DNA of 64,000 nt from Vespa crabro (GCF_910589235.1 NC_060970.1:1205001-1269000), one strand, 5' to 3'; shown: positions 1-12,989, numbered from the stretch's first letter. A program made the numbers and translations. Notes: generated by a model not told the origin, from the sequence alone.

Positions 1-1485
1 ATATTCTAACCAATCGAGGAAGAGTTAAGCGTTTGACTTGAGAACCAATACGACTGACGTGCTTGGAAATATTCCGACTAGTCGAGGTAAACTTTTGCGA
101 GTGACTCTCGAAAAAATGTTACGCTCAGTCCTGGAAATATTCATACAAACGAGGAAATGTTGTGATTGGTTATCTTGAACAAATGCGACTTTCTTAATTG
201 GAAACATTCCGACTAGTCGAGGGAATGTTATTCACGTACCTCTGGAACCAGTTAGTCTTTCGGACTTGGAAATTTTTATATTAATCGAGGAAGAGTTGTG
301 CGAGTGCCTCTCGGATTAATGGGATTGTCGGAACTGGAATTACTACCACTAGTCGAAGGAATGTTGTGCCAGATTCTCACCATCAATGAGACTGAAAGAT
401 CTAGATATATTCTGCCTAGTCGAGGGAAAGTTGAGCGAATGCCTCTCGCAACAATGCCACTGTCGAAATTGGAAAAATTCCGAATAGTCTAGAAAATGTT
501 GTGCGAGTACTTCTCGGACCAACGCGACTATATCACTTAGAAATGTCCCTACTAGTTTGGGAAAAATTATGATAGGACCTGTCGAATGCGAAAGGCAGTC
601 CTAGAAATATTACGCCTAGTCGAGGGAAACTTATGTGATAGTCCCTAGAATCAATGCGACTTTCAGCCTTGGATATATTCCAACCAGTAGAAAGAAAGTT
701 ATGCGAGAACCTCTAAAAAAATTGCGACTGTCGGAATTGGAAACATTCCGAATATTCGAGAGAATGTTATGCTAGTGCGATTCGAACCAATGCGACATTC
801 AGACCATAAAATTTTCCGAATAGTCGAGAGAAAGATATGCGAATACCGCTGGATCCAACGCAACTGTAGGACCAAGAAATATTTTGACTAGTCGAGGGAA
901 ATTTATGCGAGTGTTTCACAAATTAGTGCTACTGTCTGACTCGTAATTGTACCTACTAGTCGTGGGAGAAGTATAAGAGAGTGTCCCAATACAATGCGTT
1001 TGTTGGACTTAGATATATTGCTACATGTCGAGGCATAGTTATAAATGTTCCTCTCGAACCAATGCGACTGACGGAGTAAGCAATCTTCCGACTAGTCGAA
1101 GGATAGATATGGAAGTGCCTCTAAAACTGTAGCGATCATCGGACCTAGGTTTATTCCATGTAGTCGAGGGAAAGTTATGCGAGTGCCTTATGAACTGAGG
1201 CGACTTTGGGACTTTGTAACATTCCGACTACTCAAAGGAAAGGTATGCGAATGCCCCTCGTACAAATGCTACTGTAGTAATTGGTATCATTCCGACAATT
1301 CGAATGAAAGTTTTATGAGCACCTCTCGAACCAATCCAAATGTCGGACGTAGAAATACTCCGACTACTCGAAGGAAAGTTAACAGAGTACTTCTCGAAAC
1401 AATGCAGTTGTCGTACTTGGAAATATTCTGACTAGTCCAGGAAAAATATGCGAGTGGCGTGTTTACCAATGCGACTGTCCGATTA
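1..1485 (+). repeat. 68-bp satellite array, block 1
   Basis: Head-to-tail monomers of about 68 bp, each recognisable by GGAAATATTCC, CGACTAGTCG, a GAGGGAAAGTTATGCGAG-like segment and CTCGAACCAATGCGAC-like ends. Monomers are strongly diverged by substitutions and small indels. The block is cut by the window start and stops at the 5' edge of element A. Monomers around 1130-1250 (a 'CTTATGAACTGA' variant followed by 'GTAACATTC') match monomers around 44120-44240, the first sign that this locus and the one upstream of element D share an ancestor. Confidence 0.95.
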
Positions 1486-1500
1486 GGAGATTCTCCTAAT
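1482..1500. other. Perfect hairpin at satellite/LINE junction
   Basis: A 9-bp inverted repeat (ATTAGGAGA / TCTCCTAAT) with a 1-nt spacer lies exactly where satellite sequence changes into element A. At the equivalent junction of element D (44882-44892) a shorter GGAGA-T-TCTCC form survives. It is either part of the element's 5' end or a by-product of insertion; its function is unknown. Confidence 0.6.
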
Positions 1501-2620
1501 CTTCTAATTCTTGTTACTTAATCTAATTTTACTGAAGTACTTAATCCAACAGTCTTGGTTATGTTCTTAACGCCCTCTAACCAGAAGTAACTTTCGTATG
1601 TACGTTGATAATATGTTCTTCTTCTCTCTTTCAAGTCCCTTAATTATAGCATTAGCATCACAACAGTTATTACACGTTCTTTCCTTTCATTCTAAGTCCC
1701 TTAACTTATAGGACTATCACTAAGGAACTTTGGTTGTGTTCTTTCCTTCCATTTCCAATTCCTCTTATCTAAGGCTCTTTTAAAGTATCAAGGTTGTATG
1801 CTCTTTCCTCTCCAAGTACCCCCCCTTAAAGTACTTTACCAAAGTACCTCCACTGTAATTGATAATATTCCTCTCCTTCCAAGTGCTGTCACTCAACGTA
1901 CTTTTACTGAAGAATCGTGAATGTGTGATCTCTCTTTCCTACCCAAAATCCTTTCATGAAAACTATTTCTACCATAGTACTTATTCATATGTTCCCTCTT
2001 TTCTTTCCAAGTCGTCTCACATAAAGTACTCTTACAGAAACACTTGGATTATATGTTCCTCCTCTTTTCTTCCAAGCTCTTTTATCTAAAGTACTTTCAC
2101 TAAAGTACCATGACTATATGCTCTTTCTTTAGTTCCTATGTCCTTCTAATCATTGTACTTTTGCCAATGCACTTGATTGCAAGATCATTCTTTCCCTTCT
2201 AATTACTTTAGCTCAAGTTACTTCTACTAATGTACCTAATTATATGTTTTTTAGTTTCCAAGTCGTCTTAACCAAAGTAAATTATTTAAGAAATTTTATC
2301 ATATGTCCCTTCCTCTCTCAATATGCCCTTTTACTTAAAGTGATACGATAAGAACCTTGATCACATTTCTCTCTTTTCCCCTTGAGTCCTTTTACTTATA
2401 GTACTTTTATGAAAGAACATTCATCTTATATCATTCTTCTCCCTCCTAAGACCTCTTACTTAAAGTACCCATGTTAGAGTACCTTGATTACATTTTCCTT
2501 CTCTACTTCCCTGAATGCTTGACTTGAATTATCTTAATAGAGCACCCAAACTAAATGATCTCTGCCCGCTCTTTTAAGCACATTTATTTTAAGCATTTCA
2601 CTAAAGTACCTCAATGGTTG
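1501..2620 (+). repeat. ~60-bp pyrimidine-rich tandem repeat (copy A)
   Basis: About 18 diverged units of roughly 55-66 bp. Each is built around AAAGTACTTT...CTAAAGTACC, then TTGATTATATG, then a CT-rich stretch such as TTCTTTCCTTTCC. The unit is unrelated to the 68-bp satellite. The same units recur in the same order at 44893-46030, at the same place in element D, so the tract is either the 5' UTR of the LINE or a second satellite joined to it before the duplication. No open frame of note. Confidence 0.85.
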
Positions 2621-3430
2621 TCCGATCATCGCACCGTCACTCCACCATTAATGGAAGTATAACTGAGGGGTACTACTTTCCTTCACTATTTATTATTATT
2701 ATTAACTTTTTTTTTAAAACGTCATTCATCTAAAAAGTTTTCCTTCGGATTCTTCTTATCTTATATTTAATTAAGAAGTCGCCCCTTTAAATTCCATGAT
2801 GGTTGCCAGTGGGGAAGAGTATTCCGGAAGTGAACTAGCTTCCCTTTTGTAACCCTGGGTGGAGGATTTTCCGGGGGCGGTAAGCGTGCTGAGGAGTAGC
2901 TCGCGCATAGTGTCGCTGAATTCAGCTAGCACTAACCCGATAGTTACGATTGGATGCTCTTCCGGCATAAGGCAGCGTAGGAACGCAGCAACACGACGAG
3001 CTAGGGCGCGATAGTCGTCCAAGTCTGCACACCGAGCGACCACTCGCTGCGTTCCTACACCTGCGTTCCTACCACCACACAACCCGGGATGCATCAGCTG
3101 GTAGCCAGTCTTAGAGAGAATATAGTAGTTTAGGAATGGTGCGATATGAGTTTGTGGCCAACTTTTAAGGCCGTGCAAAAAAACTTCGCTGACGCCTAAT
3201 CGGCCACGATTTGTTTAGGGAAAAACAGCACCAGAACAGCCGCGATAAGACCATTCTGTTCGAATAATAGATTCGTCGAACAGATCCCAGGTTGCGGATC
3301 GATTATCACGCGACCGTGAACTCGATTGTACATCCGCATGCATTCCGCGCAAAACTCCCTGAAAACGGAAAATACGCCCCCGTCATTTCGAATAGCAACA
3401 ATCCCAGCGACAACAGCCCTAAAGGGACGC
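2621..3430. other. LINE A 5' region with reverse-strand open frame
   Basis: Homologous to 46031-46850 in element D. It opens with a T-rich stretch including TTATTATTATTATTA, then GC-richer sequence. On the minus strand a 135-codon frame (2771-3178) is open. Its last ~80 residues (ALARRVAAFLRC ... LPEYSSPLATIMEF) are conserved at amino-acid level with 46181-46432 (-). The plus strand is interrupted by stops in both copies. I do not recognise the product. It may be remnant ORF1 coding on + whose complement happens to be open, or a gene that was truly antisense. Confidence 0.4.
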
Positions 3431-3720
3431 ACGAAAAGCCCCATTACCTCCGATCATAGAGCAAGAAGCTAAGCAAGACAGTGCTGATACATCCACGGAA
3501 CTGCAGAAAACAACCCTAGAAATGGGCTACGACCCATCGGCAACACTCGATGCGGACAACAAACATGAAACAACCGTTGCGATAGATGTGGATCTTTATC
3601 TCGAGGTACCACGGGTCACTTTAGTAGAATCCTGCACATCCACCCGCGGTGACCAAATGAATTAGGGAAGGCCCAAACCTCTAACGTAAATCGTGCGTTC
3701 TCAAACATTCTTTGATTCCA
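3431..3720 (+). pseudogene. ORF1 C-terminal remnant of LINE A
   Basis: A short + strand frame (about 3445-3665) reads PLPPIIEQE ... LEMGYDPSAT ... CTSTRGDQMN before a stop. The matching D segment (46840-47100) reads PLPPTIQQD ... LELGYAPSAT ... CESTRG, so coding on the + strand is supported by conservation. It lies directly upstream of the endonuclease, where R1-clade elements end ORF1 or begin ORF2. No CCHC zinc knuckles remain visible. Non-functional. Confidence 0.45.
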
Positions 3721-4400
3721 AACAATTATGGGACGTTATAAAACGGTAATGGGCGAAGTACGCGAACTGATTAGCCACAAGCGAATTGACGTGCAACTGC
3801 TTCAGGAGCCGTTCGTCCAAAAGCACGGGACAGGGTATGATATTATAGGATTGGGCAACGGGACTAGCATTGCTATCATTCGCGATGGAAGTTCCTGCTG
3901 CGGTCATGGCGACCAATCCTAACATCATATTGCCCTTTTTCCCGCAGCTCAGCACTCCGCACTGCGTCTGAGCAGAAGTGCAAGTAATCGGCTCTTCCTT
4001 CTACGTAGTCTCGCACTACTTTCAATACAGTGACAAAAAAGAGGAGCCCTATTCAGTATTTGTAATCAGTTATTCGTGCCCATAGGGGGAGAGAGGTATA
4101 GTATCACTATTCCACTACTATACGCCAAAGCTCTATCTCCTTTCTGGGGCCGTCAGAACACAAACGAAAGAGCCTTGAAGTTAGAAACTCTTTTCCGGGC
4201 AACCAGGCAAAAATTTACTAACTATGTGAAGCAGCCATTTACATTCTGGAACACGGAAAACGCTTCATAAAACGACGTACCCTCTCTTCGCACTCCATGA
4301 GCCGGCTAATTATCCAATGGAAAGTAAGAAGTGACTGGAAGTACAATGACCACAATTCAATAGACATCGTGATTTTTCTCCCGAAGACTGAGTAGGGTCA
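3720..4400 (+). pseudogene. APE-type endonuclease remnant (LINE A)
   Basis: The start QLWDVIKR/MGRYKTVMGEVRELI followed by DVQLLQEPFV matches the N-terminus of R1-clade endonucleases, where the LLQEP glutamate helps bind metal. The frame is then broken: after 'GHGDQS' (3922) it shifts, and a later piece reads DWKYNDHNSIDI at 4333-4370. The normally invariant SDH catalytic triplet is NDH here (4345-4353). In an active element this domain nicks target DNA to prime reverse transcription. This copy is dead by frameshift and by the triplet change. Confidence 0.8.
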
Positions 4401-5029
4401 GGGGGGGGGTGGTGCTCTGGGCGACGGGAACAAGAGGTTCAATACCAGGAGGGCCGACTGTGACCTATTCACTTGCTCTCTTTCACCGCGGAAAGGGAAA
4501 AAATTTAGAATCTGCTGCAGAAGTGCTGCAGACATGAGCCAACATGCTTACTTGTGTCCTACTAACCGCCTGCCCTGAATCTATCCCCCGAAAACAGGCT
4601 CACGGGAAGATCAACTCATGGTGGACAAAATCGCTAACGATTAAGAAAATAGTGGTAGCTAGGTTGAGATGCCCGTTCCAGCGTTAAGATGAATATCAGG
4701 CACGCCTCGGGTTAATGCACGAGTATTTTTCTACGCTGCGGGCATACAGCAAAGAAGTACGACGTGCCAAATTAATTAGTTGGAGGAAATTCGTTACGGA
4801 ACAGGGTATCGCGGAATCGTGCGGGTACGTTTACTAACAACAGACGGGAAAGCTACGTACCAAGACAGAAATTAATACTTTTAAACGAGACGGAGCGAGG
4901 ACCACGAATATCGAAGAAACGCCTGGAGTCCTCCTCAATACGCACGTCCCGGACGACAGCGTGTCCTAAGTCACTCCAGAACAGCGAGCGGTACGAAATC
5001 TCAAACGTTCTCGAAACGTTGGATGCCCC

Positions 5030-5383
5030 ACTCTTCATGGAGGATGAGGTTGCGCGTTTCATAGGTTCCCTCAAAAACGGCAAAGCCTCGAGACATGACC
5101 TCATCGAGGTGTGAGTGTTCAAAAGAGTATACGCCGTAATCCGATCCCAATTTGTAGACCATTTCAACGGATGCCTTCAATGGGGTATTTTCCCGTCTAT
5201 TTGAAAAGACGGCTCCTTAAGTGCACTCCTGAAGTCGACAACAATGACACGAAAGACCTCGAGCACTATCGTTTAATAAACTTTTTCTCTGTCATAGTTA
5301 AGGTTATGGAAAGGTGGCTAATGTTGCGCCCCATCGACACCTACCACGCGAAAGGAAAAATATCGGACAGACTCGCTTATGCG
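5030..5383 (+). pseudogene. Reverse transcriptase N-terminal remnant (LINE A)
   Basis: Readable pieces are FIGSLKNGKASRHDLI (RT finger region, equivalent to the usual GKAPGPDxI), CLQWGIFPVYLK, and HYRLINFFSVIVKVMERWL (RT domain 2, usually YRPIxLL...K..E). The proline-glycine of the first motif is lost. The domain ends at ISDRLAY and runs into satellite, so the catalytic aspartates were never retained. Parallel to 48440-48760 in copy D and, in part, to 40686-40920 in copy C. Confidence 0.8.
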
Positions 5384-8300
5384 AGTACCTCTCGATCCAA
5401 TGCGTCTGCCGTACTTGAAATTATGCAGGTTAATCGGTGGAATGTTATACGCGTGATTTGGGAACCAATGCGACTGTCCGGCTTGAAGATATTCCGAATA
5501 TACAAACGAAAGTTATGTGAGTGCCGCTAGAACAAATGCGATGTCGTACCTAGAAATATTCCGACTAGTCAAGGGAAAGATCTTCGAGTGACTTGTGAAT
5601 CAATGCAAATTGCAAGGACTTGGAAATATGCCGACCATTCGAGAGAACGTTATGCGTATGCATTTCTAACCAATGCGACCATATGACTTTGAATTATTCC
5701 GAATAGTCAAGGAAATGTTATACGCGTGCTAAATGAATCAATGCAACAGTTGGACATAGAAGTATTCCGAATTGAAGAACGAAAATTATGTGGGTCCCTC
5801 AGGAACCAAGACGACTGTCGGACTTTAAGTATACTGAATAGTCGAGGGAACGCTATACGATTGAATTAGGAACCAATGCGAATTTGGGACATTGAAATGT
5901 ACCGACTAATCGAGAGAAAGTTAACCGTGTGCCAATCGGAACAATGCGACTATTGGACCTAGAAATATACCGCTTATTCGTGGGAATATTACGTGAGTTT
6001 CTATCGAACCAATGCAACTGTCGGACTTAGAAACATTCCTCCTATTCAATGTAATGTTTTCTGAATTACACCTTACCAATGCTACTGTCGGACCTAAACA
6101 TTTGCCGGAAGTCGAGGGAATGTTATGAGAGTACCTTTCAAACCAATATGACTGTCGGACTTGGATGTTTCCCGACTAATCAAGGGAATGTTATACGAGT
6201 GCTTCTGAATCCTATACAATTATCGGACTTACAAGTATTCCGACCTAGTCGATGGAAAGATATGCGAAGGCCTCTCCAAACTATGGGGGAGCCGCACCTG
6301 GATATATTTCTATTAGTCACGGGAAAGTTATTCGTGTAACCCTTGACCCAATGCGACAGTCGGACTTAGAAGTATTCCTACTAATCGAAAGAATGTTATG
6401 CGAATACTTCCATTACCGATGCTTCTGTCGGACCAAGATTTATTCCTACTAATTGAAGGAAATTTATGCAAGTGCCTCTGAAACCAAAACAGCTGTTGAA
6501 CTTGGAAATATTCCAACTAGGCGAAGGAATGTTATGCGAGTGTCACTCGAACCAAAGTTACTGTTGTACTTGGTAATGTTCAGATTAGACGAAGGAAACT
6601 TATGCGAAAGATTCTCGAATCAACGCGGCTGTCGTACTTGGACATACCGCGACTATTCGATCGAATTTTATGCGAATTCCCAACGATCCAATGCGGTTGT
6701 CGTGCTTGGAAAAATTCCGAGTAATTGAGGGAAAATTATTCAAATTCCTCTAGAACCAATGTGGCTGTCAGATTTGGAATTTTTCCGAAAAGTAGAAGGA
6801 AAGTTATGCGAGTTCCTCTCGAACTAATGTGACAGCCGTACAAGGAAATATTCCGCATAGTCGACTATGTAAGTTCCGAATGTTATGCTAGTGAATCTCG
6901 AACAAATGCGACTGTCGCAGTTAGATAAATTCCTACTAGTTGTGGGAAAGTTCTGTTAGTACTTATACAAGCAATGCGGCTGTCGGATTTGGAAATATTT
7001 CAACAAGTCCAGGGAAATTATGCGAGTGACTTGTGAACAAATGTGGATGCTGGGCTTGGAAATATTCCGACTAGTCGAAGGAATGTTATGCGAGTGCCCC
7101 TCAAACCAAAATAACTATTGTACTTGGTAATATTCCAACAGGACGAGTGAAAATTATGCGAGTAATTTGTTATCCAATGCGACTGTCGTGCGTAGAAATT
7201 TTGCAACTAGTCGCGGGAAATTTATGCCAGTGCTTATCCAAACATTCGTCCTGTAGGACTTAGATATATTTCGAGTAGTCGAGAGAATGTAATGCGAGTA
7301 GCTTGTGAAGCAATACGACTGTCCGGCTTGGATGTATTCCGACCTAGTCGATGAAAAGGTATCGAGCGCATCTCGAAAGAATGCGGCTGTCGTTCTTGGA
7401 AATATTTCTACTAGTCGAGGTATTGTTATGCAAGTGACTCCTAAATCGTTGCGGCGTTCGGACTTGAAAATATCCAGACTAGTCGAGGGAATGATATGTG
7501 AATGTCTCTTGATACAATGCGATTGTCGCTTTCTGAAATATATTGGATAGTCGAGGGAAAGTAGTGCGAGTGACTTATGAACCAAACCATCTGTGTGGGA
7601 TGGAAATATTCCGACTGGTCGTGGAAAAGTAATTCGAATGGATCCCGATCAAATGCGTCTGTCGTACTTGGAAATATCCCGACTAGTCGATGTAATGATA
7701 TTCGAGTAACTTGTGAATAAATGCAACAGTCATGCTTGGAAAAACTTCGAACTAGTTGAGGGAAAGTTATACATGTTGATCTTGAAAAAATGTGACTCTC
7801 TGACTTGAAATTATCCCCATCAATCGAGGGATTGTTATGCGAATGACTTGTGAACAAATGTGTCTGTTGGGAAATATACAGACTAGTGGAGGGAAAATAA
7901 CTCATGTACATCTCGATAGAATGCGTCTGACGGACTTGGAAATATTCTGTCTAGTCAAGCGAATTTTAAGCATGAGCCTTTCGAGCCAATGCGACTGTCG
8001 GGCATGGAAATATTGCGAATAGCAGAGGGAAAGTTATGTGAGTACCTCTCGAGCCACTGCAGATAATTGAACTGGGAATATTCCAGTTTCTCGAGGAGAA
8101 GTTATGCAAGTGATATTCGACTATCGTACATGGAAAGTATTCGACTAGTCGAGAGAATGTTATGCGAGTGCATCTCGAACCAAGATGACTGTCGAACATA
8201 GATATATACCAACTAGTCGACGGAAATTTATTCGAGTGAGCCAATTTGACTTTCGTACGGGGACATATCTCGACTAGTCGAGCGAATCTTATGGAAGTGC

Positions 8301-9491
8301 CTTTCAATCCAATGCGAACATCGTGGTAGGAAATACTTCAACTATACGAGGGAATGTTAATCGAATGCCTCTCGAAAGAATGTGATTGTCTGGACCGGAA
8401 ATATTCCGACTAGTTGAGGGAAAGTTATGCAAGTGCATCTTGATCAAATGCGAATGTCGGATCATGAAATATTCCTACTATTCGATTTAAAGTTATGAAA
8501 GTGCGGAAGGAACCCATGCGTCTGACGGCCTTAGAACTATCCCCTTTAGTCGAGGGAAAATATGCGTGTCCATCTCAGGAAAATGCGACTACCAGATTTA
8601 CAAATATTCCGAATAATCGACGAAAAGTTATGCGGGTACCTCTGGAACCATTGATACTGTCTTACCTAGAAATATTACGACTACATGACGGAAAGTTATT
8701 AGAGTGCATTTCGAACAATATGAGTTACGAACATGAAAGTATACCTACTATTCGAGGTAGCGTTATGAGTGTGCCTTTCGAACCAATGCGATGTTCTGAC
8801 ATAGCAATATTACGTCTAGTCATGGAAGATTATGCGAGAAACTTGAAAAACCAAAGTGACTACTGGACCTAGAAATATATCAACCATTCAAGGGAAATTT
8901 ATGCGAGTGCCTCTTTAACCAATCCGGTTGGCGGACCCAGAAACAATGCGGCTATATTAGGGAAATTTATAAGAGTGCCTCAATAACCGATGCGAATGTC
9001 GGAATTAGTAATATATCTTCTATTCGAGGATAAGATATGCGACTAACTTGTGAACCAATGCGGCTATTGAACTAGAAAATATTTCGACTAGGAAAGGGAA
9101 ACTTATGTAAGCTCCTCTCGAAACAATGCGAATGCCGAACTTGGAAATATTCCAACTAATCGAAGAAAAATTATGCGACTGCCTCTCGAACCAGTGGGAC
9201 TGCTGTACTTAAAATTACCCCGAAGAGACAAAAGAAATTTATACGTGTTCTACTAGAACCAATGCGATTTTCAAATACTGAAATATTCATACTATTCTTA
9301 AAAAAGTTATGCGAATGAATAGTGATCCAATGAGATTATTGGACGTGGTAATATTCGGACTAAGCAAGGGAATGAAATGCGAGTCCATATCAGACCAATG
9401 AGACTATCGGATTTGGAAATATTCCAACTAAACGTGGGAAAATGTTTCGAGTGCCCCTTGCACCAATGAGATTGTCGAACTTGGAAGTATA
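5384..9491 (+). repeat. 68-bp satellite array, block 2
   Basis: About 60 diverged 68-bp monomers. Several monomer subtypes can be followed elsewhere. A GACCTAG variant with a following TTTCTATTAGTC monomer (6233-6402) matches 31796-31968. A 'TTACCAATGCTACTG' variant (6070-6120) matches 33590-33640. A GTACTTGGACAT / TTATTCAAATTCCTC pair (6620-6760) matches 23385-23540. No gene. Frames up to 156 codons occur here on the minus strand but are satellite read-through. Confidence 0.95.
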
Positions 9492-10690
<1,199 letters not shown>

Positions 10691-10707
<17 letters not shown>

Positions 10708-11657
10708 CGATACTAACGATAATATTAATGATAACAATAATTACGATAATAACGATAATAATAATGCAATAACATTGATAACAACGACGATAACGACAAT
10801 AACGATAAAAAAAATAATAACGGCAATAACTCTGATAATAATAATCATAATAATATTAATAATAATAATAACGTTAATAACGATATTAGCGATATTAACG
10901 ATTATAACGATAATACCTATAATAATGATATTAAACGATAACATCGATAATAACATTAATAAACAAAATAACGTTAGAAACGAAAGTAATAATGATAATA
11001 ATAATTATAATGATAACGATAATAACAATTTTAATAAAAATAATTATAATAGCGATAGTAATAAGAATAACGATTTTAACAATAATATTGATAAAAGTAA
11101 TAATATCGATAATATCAATAATAATGATAAAAGCAAGAATAACGTAGTAGCGATAATATCGATAATGACGATAATAATAATCACAACGATGAAAGCGATA
11201 ATAATGATAGCAATGTCGATAATAATAGTATTAGTAATAATAACAATACTAAAGATAATAAAGATAATAACGATTATAGCGATATTGACGATAATAACAA
11301 TAATAATGGAGGTATATAATAATATATAAATATTATAAATATTTATAAATATATAAACGCTTATAACGATGAATAACTTAATTGCGATAATAATTATGAC
11401 AATTATGATATTATCGAAAATAGCCGTAATACTATCGAAAATAACCGTAATAGAGATAATAAAGATATTAACAATAATAACGAGAATAATGATAATTACG
11501 AAAAAGATAACAATAATAATAATAATAACAGTAATAGCTATAATAATAATAATAATAGAAATAATAATATTAATAATAATAATAAAGATGATGGCGATAA
11601 AAACTATAATAACGGCAATAACAATTAAAATATAATAACGTTAATAATAATAATAAC
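10691..11657. repeat. Degenerate AAT-derived triplet array, GAT/AAC dialect
   Basis: Triplet phase continues from the pure AAT tract, but units are AAT mixed with GAT, AAC, GGC, ACG and ATA forms. Frames rich in Ile/Asn/Thr/Asp (for example 10775-11329) are direct products of this composition, not proteins. Ends where R1-like element F was inserted. Confidence 0.9.
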
Positions 11658-11811
11658 GAAATTTTTTTCTCTTTTGATAGTATGATAATGCCAGTCTTTA
11701 AGCACTAACCAAGGGAACCCACCCGCCAGAGGAACACTTCTTCATTTGACTCTCTGGAGTGACGGGCTTACCGTTGGAATAGGCACTACCGAATAAAATC
11801 ATATCTGTATT

Positions 11812-12560
11812 TTATTCTAGGAAGATCTTGTTCAGGTAGTCACTGAATATTAGGATTAGATACTCCGGGACACTGAAATTACGTTCGAGCGTTTCCATTG
11901 CTATGTACCACCTGACGGAATAGAAGGCATTCCTCATGTCTAAGGTGACCAGCAGACACAAAGGGCGGGATAGATGATTCCCGCGCTCCGTCATTTTAAC
12001 GGCCGTGACAACCACTTGGACTGCGTGGAAGGTAGAGGGGCCGGATCGAAAACCATACTGACGGGCAGCAAGATCGCCCGCACCCCACACGGCCGCGTCC
12101 AGCCTTGGCCTAAGCAGCTTCTCCAAGAGATTGCCTGCCTTATCGAGCATATAAATAGACCTGTATGACGAAGTAGCATATGCTGGTTCTTTGCCTTTGC
12201 TTATGAGCACTAGTCTCGCTTATTTCCACGGGGCGGGAAAAATGCCCTCCCTGAGGCACATTTTGAGCATGTTTAGCAAGAGCTTGGGGTGAATATGAGC
12301 AACGGCTTTCAATACTTCCGCTGGAAGGCCGTCCGGTCCTGGAGATTTCTTGTTCCACATGGAAGATGCGGCCCTAAGTACTTCCTCCTCCGTGAATTTT
12401 GGCGCTTCGGGGCTGTCAGGCGCAGCCGTGCCAATCTCTCTCTTCGGCTGTGAGGGGAATAGGAAATGAATGATGTTTTCTAATTTCCTCGCGTCCTGAG
12501 GGATTCCTTGCGTGTGGTTCCCAAGCTTGCGAGTGACGATCAAGTTCCCTAATCCCCACG
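11812..12560 (-). pseudogene. Reverse transcriptase, fingers and motif A (LINE F)
   Basis: Minus-strand frames read NKKSPGPDGLPAEVLKAV (12340-12300 area), then after one stop VLISKGKEP, SYRSIYMLDKAGNLLEKLL and RQYGFRSGPSTFHAV, then LVTLDMRNAFYSVRW. These are RT domains 1-3 and motif A, including the catalytic aspartate of the LDxxxAF type, as in R1-clade elements. The frame stops at IFSDYLNKIFLE (11812), before the PQG motif and the YxDD box. A frameshift or stop lies between 12220 and 12210. Not functional. Confidence 0.85.
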
Positions 12561-12989
12561 GATTCTAGTGGATATACAGGCAAAGCTCCTTCCAGCACCG
12601 TCGTTTAGTGGCCTTGATGGACCTCTTCAGGGATGTTTTAGCCGATTGATACTCTGTGGCCAATGGAGCATCGTCGAGGTCGCGTCTCTTCGCTCATTGT
12701 GCCAACCGACGAAGCCTTAAGCACTTCTTGCGAAGATCTGCGATCCCGTTCGTCCATCATTATGCAGAAGCCTATGCCGTTTCGTGCACTTCTTTAGCAC
12801 CGCTGTCGTGCAAGCCTTTTGAATAAGCTTCATAGTTGCTGCAGTAATCATCCTGGCTTGTGCAGTTGGCTATAGACTCGCGGAAGCAATTTGATGGGAT
12901 CTCCAACCTTCATCTGTTTCTGAAGACAGCCTCTCTCGATCAATTTTTGCGATGTTTCACCGTGGAGGTCGCGCTGCACATGCCACAGC
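12561..12989 (-). pseudogene. EN-RT linker of LINE F
   Basis: Sequence between the endonuclease and RT of element F on the minus strand. Short basic pieces remain in different frames, but stops are frequent and nothing diagnostic is readable. Included only to account for the stretch. Confidence 0.5.

Larger units (their letters stand above)
1486..5383 (+). mobile_element. R1-clade-like LINE, copy A (3' truncated)
   Basis: Degenerate non-LTR retrotransposon. In order: about 1.1 kb of ~60-bp pyrimidine-rich tandem units, a region with ORF1-like remnants, an APE-type endonuclease remnant (about 3720-4400), a spacer, and the first part of a reverse transcriptase (about 5030-5380). The sequence then drops straight back into satellite, losing RT palm motifs A to C, the C-terminal finger and the 3' UTR. 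LINEs are normally truncated at the 5' end, so the missing 3' half points to a later deletion or unequal exchange. It parallels copy D (44885-50608) along its length. Confidence 0.85.

Noticed and set aside
5384..9491. CENP-B box in the satellite
   Set aside because: I compared the common monomer on both strands with the TTCGNNNNANNCGGG pattern and found no match. Other centromere binding modes are not excluded.
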